Part shown: positions 47,561 through 58,639 of the stretch, piece by piece
How positions within the stretch are numbered: the first letter of the stretch is position 1
Layout: the number at the start of each line of letters is the position of its first letter
NCBI GenBank assembly: GCA_029959085.1
Contig: JARWIR010000008.1
Coordinates: 16,664,001 to 16,728,000, forward strand
Reading direction: 5' to 3'
Origin: Nemophila menziesii
Taxonomy: Eukaryota > Streptophyta > Magnoliopsida > Boraginales > Hydrophyllaceae
DNA length: 64,000 nucleotides
Made by a program: the position numbers and the translations under genes
Notes under the pieces: generated by a model
The model's input: the letters and a program-made list of their open reading frames with translations, nothing else
Told to the model about the DNA's origin: nothing
The model's database searches: none

Positions 47561-47790
47561 GGGTCCGTTTGGAAGTGCTTATTTTAGAGTATAAAAGTGC
47601 TTTTGGAATAAAATTCAAAATTTTAAAAAATTATTAAAAATAATTTTGAAATCTAAAATTATTTTAAGTGCTTTTTTCAAGAAGCACATATTTGGTGCTT
47701 CTCAAAAAAGTGCTTTTCAAGTTCAAAAAAACTCTTAAAATGCTAAAAGCACTTTTAAATGCTTCTTCAAAAAAGCACTTCCAAACGGGC
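47561..47790. mobile_element. MITE with GTCCGTTTGGAAGTGCTT ends
   Basis: A 230-bp element with inverted ends GTCCGTTTGGAAGTGCTT and AAGCACTTCCAAACGGGC. The word AAGTGCTTTT is repeated internally on both strands. A 5-bp direct repeat ACTAG flanks it (47556-47560 and 47791-47795). It is non-coding, of a type common near plant genes. Confidence 0.8.
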
Positions 47791-47795
47791 ACTAG

Positions 47796-48659
47796 GTAAT
47801 ATTCAGGTTGGGGACCCTATTAATCCGATTGAATAGATTATTAATTAGATTATGTATAGAACAACCTTCAAGCTATAATGTTGGCCCATATTAATATTGA
47901 CTATAATGCTATATACATCTAGATGATATATAATCGTGGAAACATGTATAAGCAATTTTATTTTTTTGGCGAAACTCTTATAATGTTAATTTCCAACTAT
48001 ATGACAAAAAAAAATTCAACTAGTATTTGTTTTGTAATTTGTCTTTTACCTGTCGTTTTCTTTTATAAATGTAATTGTTGAGAGAGTTTTGTTTTTTGTT
48101 TTTGGCCTTTTATAAATAAATAATTAACAATTAGGCATTGGTTAGAAAAGAATTGAGGGTTCGGGACTCTAACCGCGGTTGAACTGTCGCCTCTCATGAA
48201 AGACGGTGGTCAAACCTCTGCCTTTGATTAATCTGCATAATCAAGGTTTCAATGAAAGGTCATGGGTAATTTTTTTTGGGTGCACACGGTGAACGAAACA
48301 CCGTTTTTGGTGAATTTCCGTGTTTTAGGAAAGGTGGTGATTAGATCATCGCCTTTCGCAGATATAAGGGTTCTGACCCGTCACACTTTAACAAAAAATA
48401 AATCCACTGGAGAAGAACCGTCGTGCCGCCTCTGTGTACTACCTTTCCAGCTGCCGTGAGTCCGCTTAATCATCTCCTACATCATCAACTCCCTCTTTTA
48501 ACCCCAAAATTCAAGGTTACGGTTTTTTCCCAAAATGTTTCTTTACTTTTCTTTTATTAAATTTTGTTTCTTAATTACATGTAGATTATTCCCTATGCAA
48601 TGAGATATGAATTTAGTAATAGTAGTGTTCAAATGATGAATTTTTTATAATTTTTTCAT
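47796..48659. other. Left flank of the PMD gene, possibly the MULE end
   Basis: No gene is firmly seen. At about 48188 the sequence CGCCTCTCATGAAAGACGG resembles an imperfect palindrome that recurs at about 51190 (CCGCCTTTCCATGAAAGG). They sit on either side of the PMD gene and may be element-specific repeats. A 65-codon plus-strand frame (48262-48459) is not recognised. Confidence 0.35.
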
Positions 48660-48960
48660 ATTTTTAGTTAATTGCATAATTAGTCACTAAAATTATGTAG
48701 AATTGCATTTTAGTCCCTGTAATTGTATTTAATTGCAATTTAAGTCCTTGTAATAGTAGTGTTATAATGATGATTTTTATTAGTTTTTCATAATTTTAGT
48801 CAATTTGCACAATTAGTCCTTGTAATTGCAAAAAATTGCACAATTAGTCCCTGAAATTATGTAGAGTTGCAATTTAGTCTTTATATTTATTTATTTTACA
48901 AAGGATAGAATATATAATTTTTATTTTAATTGCGCACTTGGTCCTTATTTCTTGCTAGGA
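48660..48960. repeat. Degenerate tandem repeat of AATTGCA..TTAGTCCCTG
   Basis: The words AATTGCAATTTAGTCC, GCACAATTAGTCC and similar recur about six times over 300 bp immediately before the PMD start codon. Related words are seen in the pump intron and inside the Mutator-like element at 45086. Confidence 0.7.
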
Positions 48961-48964
48961 TATT

Positions 48965-50923
48965 ATGGCGGCTTCGAGTAGGGATGCAAATAAGATTTTA
49001 TGGAGACAAACATGGCTCCGACATAAAAGTCAATTGGTGTGGGGTAACGTAGGTTTTTTTTAACATATATAATTTATTTCAAATGATTTTTTAATACGTA
49101 TTTACTTTCTTCCGTTATAGGGACGACAAGCAGGTATATTGGTCAAACCTATTTCTACTACACCGTGGAAATTGGACCGACGAGTGATTCTATTTGTTGA
49201 ACAAGCTTGGTTCGGTGAGATACCCAAAATAGAAAGAATTGTATTGAACCACGCGTTAATGTCTGCGATGGTCGAAAGTTGGAAACGAAAGACCATACTT
49301 TTCACATGCCCGTTGGTGAGATGACCGTCACCTTGCGTGATGTTTCGATGATTTTGGGTCTACCGAACGTAGGTCGTGCAGTGACCGATACAGAGCCTGC
49401 CTATTTTGACTACGATGAAATATGTCATCATTTATTTGGAGAGCTACCTGTCCAACCCGTCCAAGTTGTTCGTAGAGATCAGGTTGTGGAGGAGGAGGTT
49501 AATGTTGACGAAGGACGAAAAATTGTTAGGACTGCGTGGTTAAAGACTAGATTTGGTAAAGAATTTCCCCCGACAGACGCGAATGAAAATGTTTTATGCC
49601 ACTACGAAACGATGTATATTCTCTATGTAATAGGTACATTCCTTTTCCCCTCGGGGAAACAAATCCACATAGCTACGATGTATCTCCCGTTGTTGAGGGA
49701 TTTGAGGGAGACCTCTCGCTATAGTTGGGGTTCGGCCACGTTATCGTACTTGTATAATGGTCTTTGTCAAGCTTGCAAGGGAGACTTCAGAACACTCAAT
49801 GGGTGTAGTCTACTTTTATAGGTATTTGTTTTAATTTTAATTCTCGTAATTGTATAAACTAATTATTATCTTTTAATTCATTATATAGATATGGTGTTGA
49901 GATTATTTGCATTGTAGACCTCAATTGCACGATTATCCTCAATCCATTGGATACGGTCCCACGAGTATGTTGTAAGTTTACGTGTTAGCATGTTATTAAT
50001 GTTTGCCTTGTAATTAATATTAATGTGTTATTAATGTTAATGTGTTATTGATGCTTTAGTTGGAATGGTTCAAAAACGTGGGCCGGTAGTTGCGATCGGA
50101 CTCTAAGGATTTATCGCGATGACATAGACCTTCAAGAACCCGAACAGGTTTGTTATTTTGTATTAGGTGGGAATCTAATTTTTGCTCAATTTTTTGTGTA
50201 CCCTTATTAGGTTAATTGGATGCCTTACTAGTGTACTAGAGTTGTCGTAATTTCCCTAACTTGTTTAGAATCGCGTGAAGAATACTTATATGTCGTACCA
50301 CTAGTATATTTAAACAATGTTGACTGGTACCGCCCTGACCCCGTCTTGAGAAAATTTGGGTTCATTTAACCTATTCCCGCTCCAATTGATCAAAATGAAG
50401 ATCGGTATCATACAACCTTGAATCGGAAAAGAAAGTCGGGCAAAAATTGGAGAGCAAAATATGATGATGAACTTTGTATATGGGAGACTGCGCTAAACTT
50501 TAGAATACAAGGTGAAGTGTAAGGCATTGGGTGTACTCCGGAATACGAGCATTGGTATCGGGCAAATTTAAGGTTATATATCGCCCCCTCAAGCACGAAA
50601 TGTGGGTGTTGATCTTGAACAAGAGTTCCGCCCTCGTGGATCTCAACTTAACAAACCAGTAATGATTTAAACATTTTTTACTTGAATTTTTTTTAAGTAT
50701 TTATATTGATATGTGTGTATGATGACAGATTCAAGCCACTATCCACAGGGCATACCGTGTAGCCGAGCTGGGGGTTACTATCGATGATATGAAGGATCAT
50801 ATAAAACAAATGCTGCAATATGCTAGAGAGCAAGACGTAATTGATCAAATTGCGGGGTTGAATGTTAGACAAGAGGACGTTGACAAGCCAACCCAAAGTA
50901 GAACGAGAAGGAGGAGACGTTGA
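48965..50923 (+). pseudogene. Plant mobile domain (PMD, MAIN-like) gene, inactivated
   Basis: PMD proteins are related to MAIN/MAIL proteins and are spread by plant transposons. Putative exons are 48965-49048 (MAASSRDANKILW...), 49121-49821, about 49890-49970, about 50060-50149, about 50214-50640 and about 50729-50923. Family features: VEQAWFGEI, LNHALMSAMVE, then HTFHMPVGEMTVTLRDVSMILGLP, IATMYLPLLRDL and YSWGSATLSYLYNGLC, later VDWYRPDPVLRKFGF. Lesions: a frameshift near 49278, TAG at 49819 where Gln is expected, TGA where Trp is expected in the next exon, and further stops. The last exon ends in a basic tail (RTRRRRR) and TGA. It lies tail to tail with the MULE transposase. Confidence 0.8.
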
Positions 50924-51250
50924 AAAAATTATTAGTTTATCACTTTAGAATGTTTTTGTGTTGAATTATGTTTTGTGAATGTTTAGTGAAATTACATTAA
51001 ATTATGTTTTGTGAATGTTTAGTTGAAATCGCATCATAAATATGATTGTAGGTTACAATTGTTGGATGTTAATTGCATTTTGTTTTGAATAGGTTGGTCT
51101 TTGTAAATTTAGGTGATAGCTACTCGAATCAACAACCGAGCAGTAAACAAATTCTGTTGTTATAGGCGATGGATGGACAACCGCCTTTCCATGAAAGGAA
51201 GTATCCCGTTAGTCGTCTTTATATAATTGGTTTCAGCCGAGAGAAAATAA

Positions 51251-51281
51251 GCTAAGGCGGTCATCAATATACCGCCTTAGC
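51251..51281. repeat. Perfect 11-bp hairpin between convergent genes
   Basis: GCTAAGGCGGT, a 9-base loop, then ACCGCCTTAGC. It lies between the stop of the PMD gene (50923) and the end of the convergent MULE transposase (about 51460). It might fold in either transcript. Confidence 0.9.
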
Positions 51282-51856
51282 CAATTATGTTTTTCATTAT
51301 TTTTTACATTTTTTGTTAAAAAACTATCTACACCAACAATTCGAACAAACCCAAATCAGATGAAACAACGATAAATTGAGGATTCAAATGCTATGTTCGA
51401 TTATACAAGAACCTAATATATTCGAAAATATTATAGCAAAATATTAATAAAAATCGAATCAAACTATTTTTTATTTTCCGAGGCCTACCGTAAGTCTTTT
51501 TGTTGTGCCTATATTCTTTGCAAGTACCATAACAATTGGTACCTCGATCTTCTCTAGCATCCTTTTGTTGTGAATCGGGAAGACCTTTTTCGGCCACTCC
51601 TTTGTAATTATTCTAGATTTGCATGCCACAACTTCAACGCCTTTGTAACTTGGATAGTCGAGAACATCCATAAGGGGACAGAACTTTCTAGCATACGTAT
51701 CCATGTACTTCGACAGGGTTAAATATTTAGAAACATACGGGTGGTATCCGATATATATACCGAACGATTGAGTAATACATATGAAATTATCACAAGGATT
51801 ATGCAACATTTGCCACCTTCCACACGTATATGTTTGTTCGTTGACATTTACGCGTT

Positions 51857-53344
51857 TGATGTCTCCTCATTTGTGATGATTTATAATATCCCGGAGACAT
51901 CATTTTAGTTGTATTTATTAGAGTATAGGTCGATTTTCTCATGATTTAGTACACTTTCCTATTTTGGATCTTGAATTAATTATTTATTATTTTTAGAGCG
52001 TATTGAGTTTAATTATATATTTAGTTTGAAGCTTTAAAGATATATGGTAATTAATTAGAGTCCAAGTCAAATTCCAAGAGTTAAAGGAAAGAAGATAAAC
52101 ATAGAAATTGAAGATAAGGAAGTAAAAGCTAAAAATATGGAAAAGGAAAAGCTGCCATAAATCTGAATTTCTGCACCTACAACCACAAATCAGATTATAT
52201 CTCAAAATCGGTGTGGAATTTGGAGAAACGGTCAAGAGCAAAGTTGAAGATCTTTCCGGGACGATGAATTTCGACTACTCATACGCGTCAAACGGATAAG
52301 AATTGAGGCTGTTAGGACCAAAACAAAAACGGTGCTGATTCCATGTTTTTGGGCTACGAATTTGAGTTGGGCTAGGAGTCCACTACTTGCCTTCTCCTTC
52401 AAGAAAACGAATTAGGTCTTCCTATACGCTATAAATACAGCCTCTTAACATTAGAAAATCATCCTTGACCAAACCTTAAGGTCAAGAAGAAGCTATAACA
52501 CAAATCAGAGAAGTCTGAAAGGAGCTGTGCATCAATTATGTCTCCTTCAACCTTTAATTCTGTAATTCTTTTCTCTTGTTTTCTTAGTATGAATTAATTC
52601 TATTTAGCTTGAGTTTTAGTATATATGTATGAACCCTAGTTTTGGTTGACATCTATCTAATATGATTGAATTCATGTTTTGATTTCTCTGTTTATGTGTT
52701 GGATTTATATTCTGTGTTCTTTACGGTGTACAACGTATAGGATTACCATCATAGTAGTTAGATAACCGGTATATTTAACTATAGAATTAGCACATAACGT
52801 CTAGAATAAGGTTTGATCTGACAACCCAGCCTAACTAGATATTCAATGGTTTAGTGTATTGCTATTTAATCAATTGCAGGAACAGTTTGCTTAGGTTCTT
52901 ATTGACACAGGTAAACCCTATTTGAAACTACCTAGCGCAATTGAAACCAAACTATTGAAATACTACATGATTCATACCTTACATGTTTAGAACGGCAAAA
53001 CTAGTGGGCATTACATGCTAATTACTCAAGCTAAACTCTCATACTATCTTCTTTTGTTTTATTTAATTTTCTGTTTTTAATTTATTAGTTTAATTTTCTC
53101 TTATAAAAAATCAAATAAAAATCTATCTTTCTCTTCTTTACCTTTGCGTATTATTATTCTAACTCTCATATTTGCACTTGAAAATTTGCATAAGTTCATC
53201 TTAACCTTCGTAGTCCCTGAGGAACGAATTCTACTTATTCATTAAAACTTGAATACGATCTGTATACTTGCAGAACCGTGCTCAGCTTAGGGTATTTATT
53301 GCACTTATTTTATACTTCTTTTTATCACACCTTAGGCTACACCA
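51857..53344 (+). repeat. 5' LTR of the family B element
   Basis: 1488 bp, starting TGATGTCTCCTCATTTG and ending GGCTACACCA. It contains a TATA box TATAAATA at 52430-52437. It differs from the 3' LTR by scattered single-base changes and small indels, denser in the first 400 bp, so a few per cent overall by eye. Confidence 0.95.
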
Positions 53345-53350
53345 AGTTTT

Positions 53351-53368
53351 TGGCGCCGCTGCCGGGGA
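53351..53368 (+). promoter_or_regulatory. Primer-binding site of the family B element
   Basis: TGGCGCCGCTGCCGGGGA, 6 nt after the 5' LTR. It is identical to the PBS at 13881-13898 and of the tRNA-Asp type. Confidence 0.93.
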
Positions 53369-53532
53369 CTACATCGTTAGTCCTTGTGCAATTATCTAGT
53401 GCTTATATTTTAGTTAGTTCTATTTTACGCTTTTCTTTTTAGTTTTTGTTTTACAGATTTTTTCCAGGCGAGAGCATATTATTAGGGAAGGAATGTTTCG
53501 TATTACTAGATCCTGCAAAAGCTAATACAATT

Positions 53533-54525
53533 ATGGAGAAGATAAACCAGCAACTCGCTGAATTACGCGAACTAGCGCGAGAAATAGCTCAAAGAAATCT
53601 AGTACATACCTTACCTTCATGTCCTAGTTGTGGAGCAAGAGATCACGCGTGGGAGAATTGCATGAATAATCCAGCCTCAATTTCCTTCATACCTTATCAA
53701 AGAAACCATTATTATGATGGTTATTATCAATCTCAAGGAAATTATGCTGATTATCAGCCCCCACAGAATTATAGTTGGGTCGAAAATTAAAAGACATATT
53801 ATCAACCGTGGCCACAATCTTATTATCCTCCACAACATATATATCAAGAAGAGCCAATTTATAATGAAGCTTATCAAGAACCACTTTCTTATTCAATGCA
53901 GCAACCCATACAAGAGCAATCTTCGAGTCTGAATTCAAGCATGGCTAAGATGATGAACTTAATGGAAGAAAATGAGAAAAGAAGCCAAAACTCATCCAAG
54001 ATGCTTAAGAATCTTGAGCACACCATGTCACAAATTGTGAATAAACTTCAAATCTTAGCAAACAGGCAACTCCCAAGTGATACTAGTGCTCCAGAAGACA
54101 GTGTTTGTCATGTAATTGAATTAAGAAGTGGAAAACAATTACCTCCACCTAGAGTAGAACCAGAACCAACCTCTATTCCTGAAAAAGTGGTTGAAGAAAC
54201 AATTGAAAACAAGGTGGAAGAGGTAATTGAACAAACAAGTGTCCTAGAGAAGACACCAGAAAAGAAAGAGAGCCCAGTGGTAACAAATACACGTCCTCCT
54301 CCACCATTCCCGTCACGTGTCAGAAATCAGAACAATGAAAAAGAATTCAAGAAGTTCCTTGACATGGTGAACGAGTTGAAGATCAACATCCCGTTTGTAG
54401 AAGCTCTCACAAGAATGTCAAAAGGAGAAGAGGTTGCTCTATTACGAATTTTTCAATCCTTAAAGCTTCTCCTTCTTCCCCAAACCTCTCCCAACTCCAT
54501 GGAAGCTTCATCAAACCTTCCCTAA
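53533..54525 (+). pseudogene. Athila-type gag with one in-frame stop
   Basis: A single reading frame from ATG 53533 interrupted only by TAA at 53788-53790. Near residue 35 is a zinc knuckle CPSCGARDHAWENC. A Tyr/Gln-rich stretch follows, then a coiled-coil-like segment (KMMNLMEENEKRSQNSSKML). The Athila gag tail is next: VIELRSGKQLPPPR, a Glu-rich linker, and PPPFPSRV with KEFKKFLDMVNELKINIPFVEAL. After MSKGEE the family sequence is lost. The stop could be CAA to TAA. The usual N-terminal half of gag is missing or unrecognisable. Confidence 0.85.
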
Positions 54526-55631
54526 TCATCAAAACACTACCTAATCACCATAAAAACAAATCCAATCCTTTCTCCACATCACTACAAAGAAGATTCAACC
54601 ACCCAAATTATACCAAAACACATTGAATCCAAGAATCAAAAGCTAAATTTCAGAAATTCATCCTACAATTTTTTAAATCCATACCAATCCATGAAGAATC
54701 CGTCTTACCCACATAGAGAATCATCATCAACTCACCTTTCCTAACCCAAATAAAGCTTGTACAACCAATAATCAAGAGTTTCAAATTTCAAGAGTGGTTA
54801 AAGCTTTGAGTTGGGGGTCAATTGAGATGATTAAGAGAACATAAACATTATCTACTGTAAGGGAGATGAAGAAAAGCAAGGTATTGGATTTTATTGAGAA
54901 GAAATCAAGTAAGAAAAGTTCGAGTTCCATACAAAGGGTAAAACAAGTTAATAGAAGAGAGGTCAGCTAGCTGTGTTTAATTCAGTGGGCAAAAAGGTTC
55001 CAACTTTTGTGAAGAAGACAACACAACCTCTACAGATCAAAGACCCTACACCCGAAGAATAAGAGAAAGCTTCAAGGGCCCTGATAGCTTCTCCAAAGAA
55101 ACAATTAAAGGAACTACCTTTTGCTTATGAGAAAGTATTTGAAGAAGAAGTTGGTAAAGGATAATACAAGAAGATTCGTGGAGATTTGGAAAGATTGGGT
55201 TGGTCTACGTTCATGGTAAGACGTTCTAAAAAAACGTTCTTTTTGTTGAATTGTATTTTTTGAGGAGAAGTAGAGGATGTAGCACGGTTGATCTATGAGG
55301 AGGTGATGCGATTTTCGGTCTCTCCCATGTCGTTATTTAATGCAATATCCTACTATGATCACGTGTCTTGATCGGGAATCGAATAAGAAGTTGGGTGAAG
55401 AAGAAACACGTGAGTTTAAGATGAGTGACAATATTGACAATGCTTCGATCATTAAAGTTTTGAGAGTAATTACGCAACTTTCAAAAGAAGAAAAGGAGTA
55501 CATCATAACACTCCGTGAGCAATTAAAGGAAATCCAGCAAATCCTATCTTGATGTCGATAAGGCGAGGTAATAGCCTCGAAGAGTATGTTTTCTTTCTTC
55601 CCTACTATTTATTTATGTGCAATATGTATGC
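54526..55631 (+). other. Internal region of the family B element, no recognisable pol
   Basis: A Ser/Pro-rich and then Lys/Glu-rich coding-like stretch in shifting frames, including a 70-codon frame at 55340-55552. A passage near 55080-55190 reads like a protein (about LIASPKKQLKELPFAYEKVF) but contains stops. None of the RT, RNase H or integrase signatures appears. Confidence 0.5.
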
Positions 55632-57147
55632 TGGTGTCGCCTAGGGTGTGATAAAAATATGATAAAATAAAGTCTAGAAAACTACGCACTCTTACCCTAG
55701 ACAGGCACAGTACTGCAAGTATTACAGGTGGTATGCAGGTTTTAGTTCGTTCTCAGGGACTTAAGTGTGTTATACGAGTGGATAGCAATAACGAGTAAAA
55801 GTAAATAATTAAAAGACAGTAAATAAAAGACATGAATTTCGAAAATAACTAATTAAAACTAAGAAAATAAAGACAATAAAATAAAATACGAAGAATATGA
55901 GATGAGAAGTATAGCTCAGGTTTTGCTAGTATGCACTAATCCTTCTAATTCTTTTAGATCTAGTTTATAAGGGAGAATATTAGCTCTTGGTATACTTAGT
56001 CAGGATTCTAAATTCCCATACCTTAGACCTTGAGAGCGACTAAGGGGGCTACGACACAACCAAGACGTGGTTTCAAATAGGGTTATCAAGCGCTACCAAG
56101 GCCCTAAGCAAACGAATCAATCAATTGGTGATATGGTGATTAAAACAAACCCTAATGACTATCTAGTTAGAATCATGTTTTGTCAGAACTAATATCGACA
56201 CTAGACATTATGTGGTGGTTCAATAGTTAAACACCCAGTTAAAGAGACCATCTAACTACTATTAAAAAAATCCTAAAGTGATCAGTTCTAGGAAAGACAA
56301 TAAATCAAAACACATAAACAAATATAAAGTAAGAAGCTAATATAAGATTAAAACATGTAATACCCAAAGAAACTTAGATAGAAGAATTAGAATTCATAGA
56401 TTATACATTATGCAAAACCCAAGCTATGGGGAGTTTAGTTCATACCTGAAGGAAATAAACTAAAAGAAATTACAAAAGACATCATCTTGCTCTCTACAAT
56501 AAACTGGAAGAATAAAACCTTAAGAACTAATTACTATGAGGCAAGGATGATTTACAAGTGATATAAGGGTGTATTTATAGGTGTTTAGAAGACCTAATTA
56601 GTTTTCTTGAGGAAGAGATAAAGTATTGGACTCCTAGCCCAACTCAAATTCGTATGGAAATAAAGATAAACACTGCTGGACCGTTTTGAGCATATCTTCT
56701 TCGTTATTGGTCGGTTTTTGCTCCATAAGATACCAAAAGAATCCTCACAGAATTATCTACGTCCCTATGAAATGAAATTACCAAAATCGGCTTATTTCTT
56801 GGAATAATAACCACTTATTTAGGCGTGTGCTGCAGAATTCAGATTTAGGCAGCTTTTCCTTTTCCATCTTTTTAGCTTTTGTTTCCTTATCTCCAATTAC
56901 CATGCTAATCTCTTTCAATATCTTGTAGTATTTGACTTGGACTCTAATTAATCTCCATAATTATCTTTAAAACTACACACTAAATAAACAATTAAACCCA
57001 ATATGCTCTAAAAATATTATTTTACTAAATCAAGACTCAAAATAGGAAAGTGCACTATTTCTCAAGAAAATCGACATTTATGACTTCTAAATCACTAAAA
57101 ATGATGTCTCATCCTAATATAAATCTATCACAAATGAGGAGACATCA
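55632..57147 (-). mobile_element. Solo LTR inserted in the family B element
   Basis: 1516 bp, on the plus strand starting TGGTGTCGCCTAGG and ending GGAGACATCA, which is a family B-type LTR in reverse orientation. A perfect 5-bp duplication, TATGC, flanks it (55627-55631 and 57148-57152). No internal sequence is present. It is diverged from the host element's own LTRs, so it came from a separate insertion, later reduced by LTR-LTR recombination. Confidence 0.95.
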
Positions 57148-58639
57148 TATGCTAATTTTAAATTTTATTTCTTTATTGAGTCTTTTTCGAGTCGTGGGGA
57201 CACGGCTCATTTTTGAGTTGGGGGTGGGGATTCGTTGTCCTCATCTTCCTTTTTGTTTTTTTTCATAAAATTTAAATTTTTTGGGTTGAAATAGGCATAG
57301 AATATGTTGAATATACCTATTGAGCATGATTTAATTATGTTAATGATAGTAAGTAGTATGTTTTTGAAAGATGTCATAAATATGTTTAGATGCATGTATG
57401 AAAACAGGAAATAAAAGATAGAAAAGTTAATGAGCAATGCTAAGAATTCACGATGAAACTTAGGGAGAGTTATTTGGTATGTAGAACGTGAGGTTTGAAG
57501 TTAGTTGAAAACCCACTTGGCTATGAACTATTAGTGAAAAAGTAACAAAATCCGGTAGTTAGAAAAATGAATAAGGCAGTTTTTTCATATTGAAGCCACT
57601 TGAAGCCTTTTTATACCTTCTCACCTTTTTTATTTGATTATTGTTATTATATTTCCGTCTTAGCCCCTCTGAGCCTTTCTAAAGCCTTTTATTTAACCAC
57701 ATTAATATCCATACCCTTAGTTTGTAGGATTTATCTATATGACCCGCACTCGAATCGCAAAACCTGAAACAAGTCGTTTTTAGAGCTTGAGTTTGGGGTG
57801 GTGGGTTTCATCATTAGGGAACATTGGGTTTGGAAATTGTAATTGTGATTTTATTGATGATGAAAAAGTTATTATTGTAACCCTTTGCCGGGGTATTAGT
57901 GAATGAAAAAGAAGCTACGAGCAAAAATTGCCAACAAGGGCATAAAAAGAGAAATATATATATGAAAAAAAAGTGTGATATCTCAGCATTAAAAAGAGAG
58001 TCATAGCTTTACAAAAGAAAAAAAAATGATCTGAAAAGAATATATATTCGGACCGGCAAAGTGGAAATTGTATATCATATAGAAGGTTTTATTTGGGATT
58101 ATTGGGGATGCACATCAAAAGCATCAATACATTGGGTTGAGTGAGAACATCTTCGAGTGAAACTCAAGCTCTAGGGCGATTCGTTGATGGCTAGTGAGGA
58201 GAGAGCCAAAAGCTCACTTTTCATTTATCCAAGTATACCACACCGTCCCTAAGCCAAGTTATAACCAAAGACCTTAGGATTTCTAATTGCTTGGTGGAGA
58301 AACAATTGAGCTATTAGGTAGTAGATAAGTGGACCATTGAATTCTATACTAGGACCAATGAACAACCTATAGCCATTAACATGAACTAAGTTATCAACCT
58401 CTCCTTCTGGCATTGCGAAATTAATCTTGAATTGAATTCATGGATTGTTGATTACTTGTATATTAAGCATACGTGTGCATTATTTCTTGAGCATTACCAC
58501 ATGAGACTTTTTAGATATTTATGCTCTAGGATCATTCATTATGTTCTATTCTTATTCTCCTCCTACTTGTTCTTCTTGACTACCCTACTATTCTTTATTC
58601 TTATTGTATCAGGACGATACAACTTTGAGTTGGGGGTCT
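57148..58639 (+). other. 3' untranslated part of the family B element
   Basis: No coding motif. A sequence GAGTTGGGGGTGGGG at about 57216 resembles the true polypurine tract at 58627. Short frames at 57207-57437 and 58432-58659 are not recognised. Confidence 0.55.

Noticed and set aside
53687..53938. Overlapping frames on both strands at the Tyr/Gln-rich part of gag
   Set aside because: Shadows of the gag reading frame, which is continuous apart from one stop.
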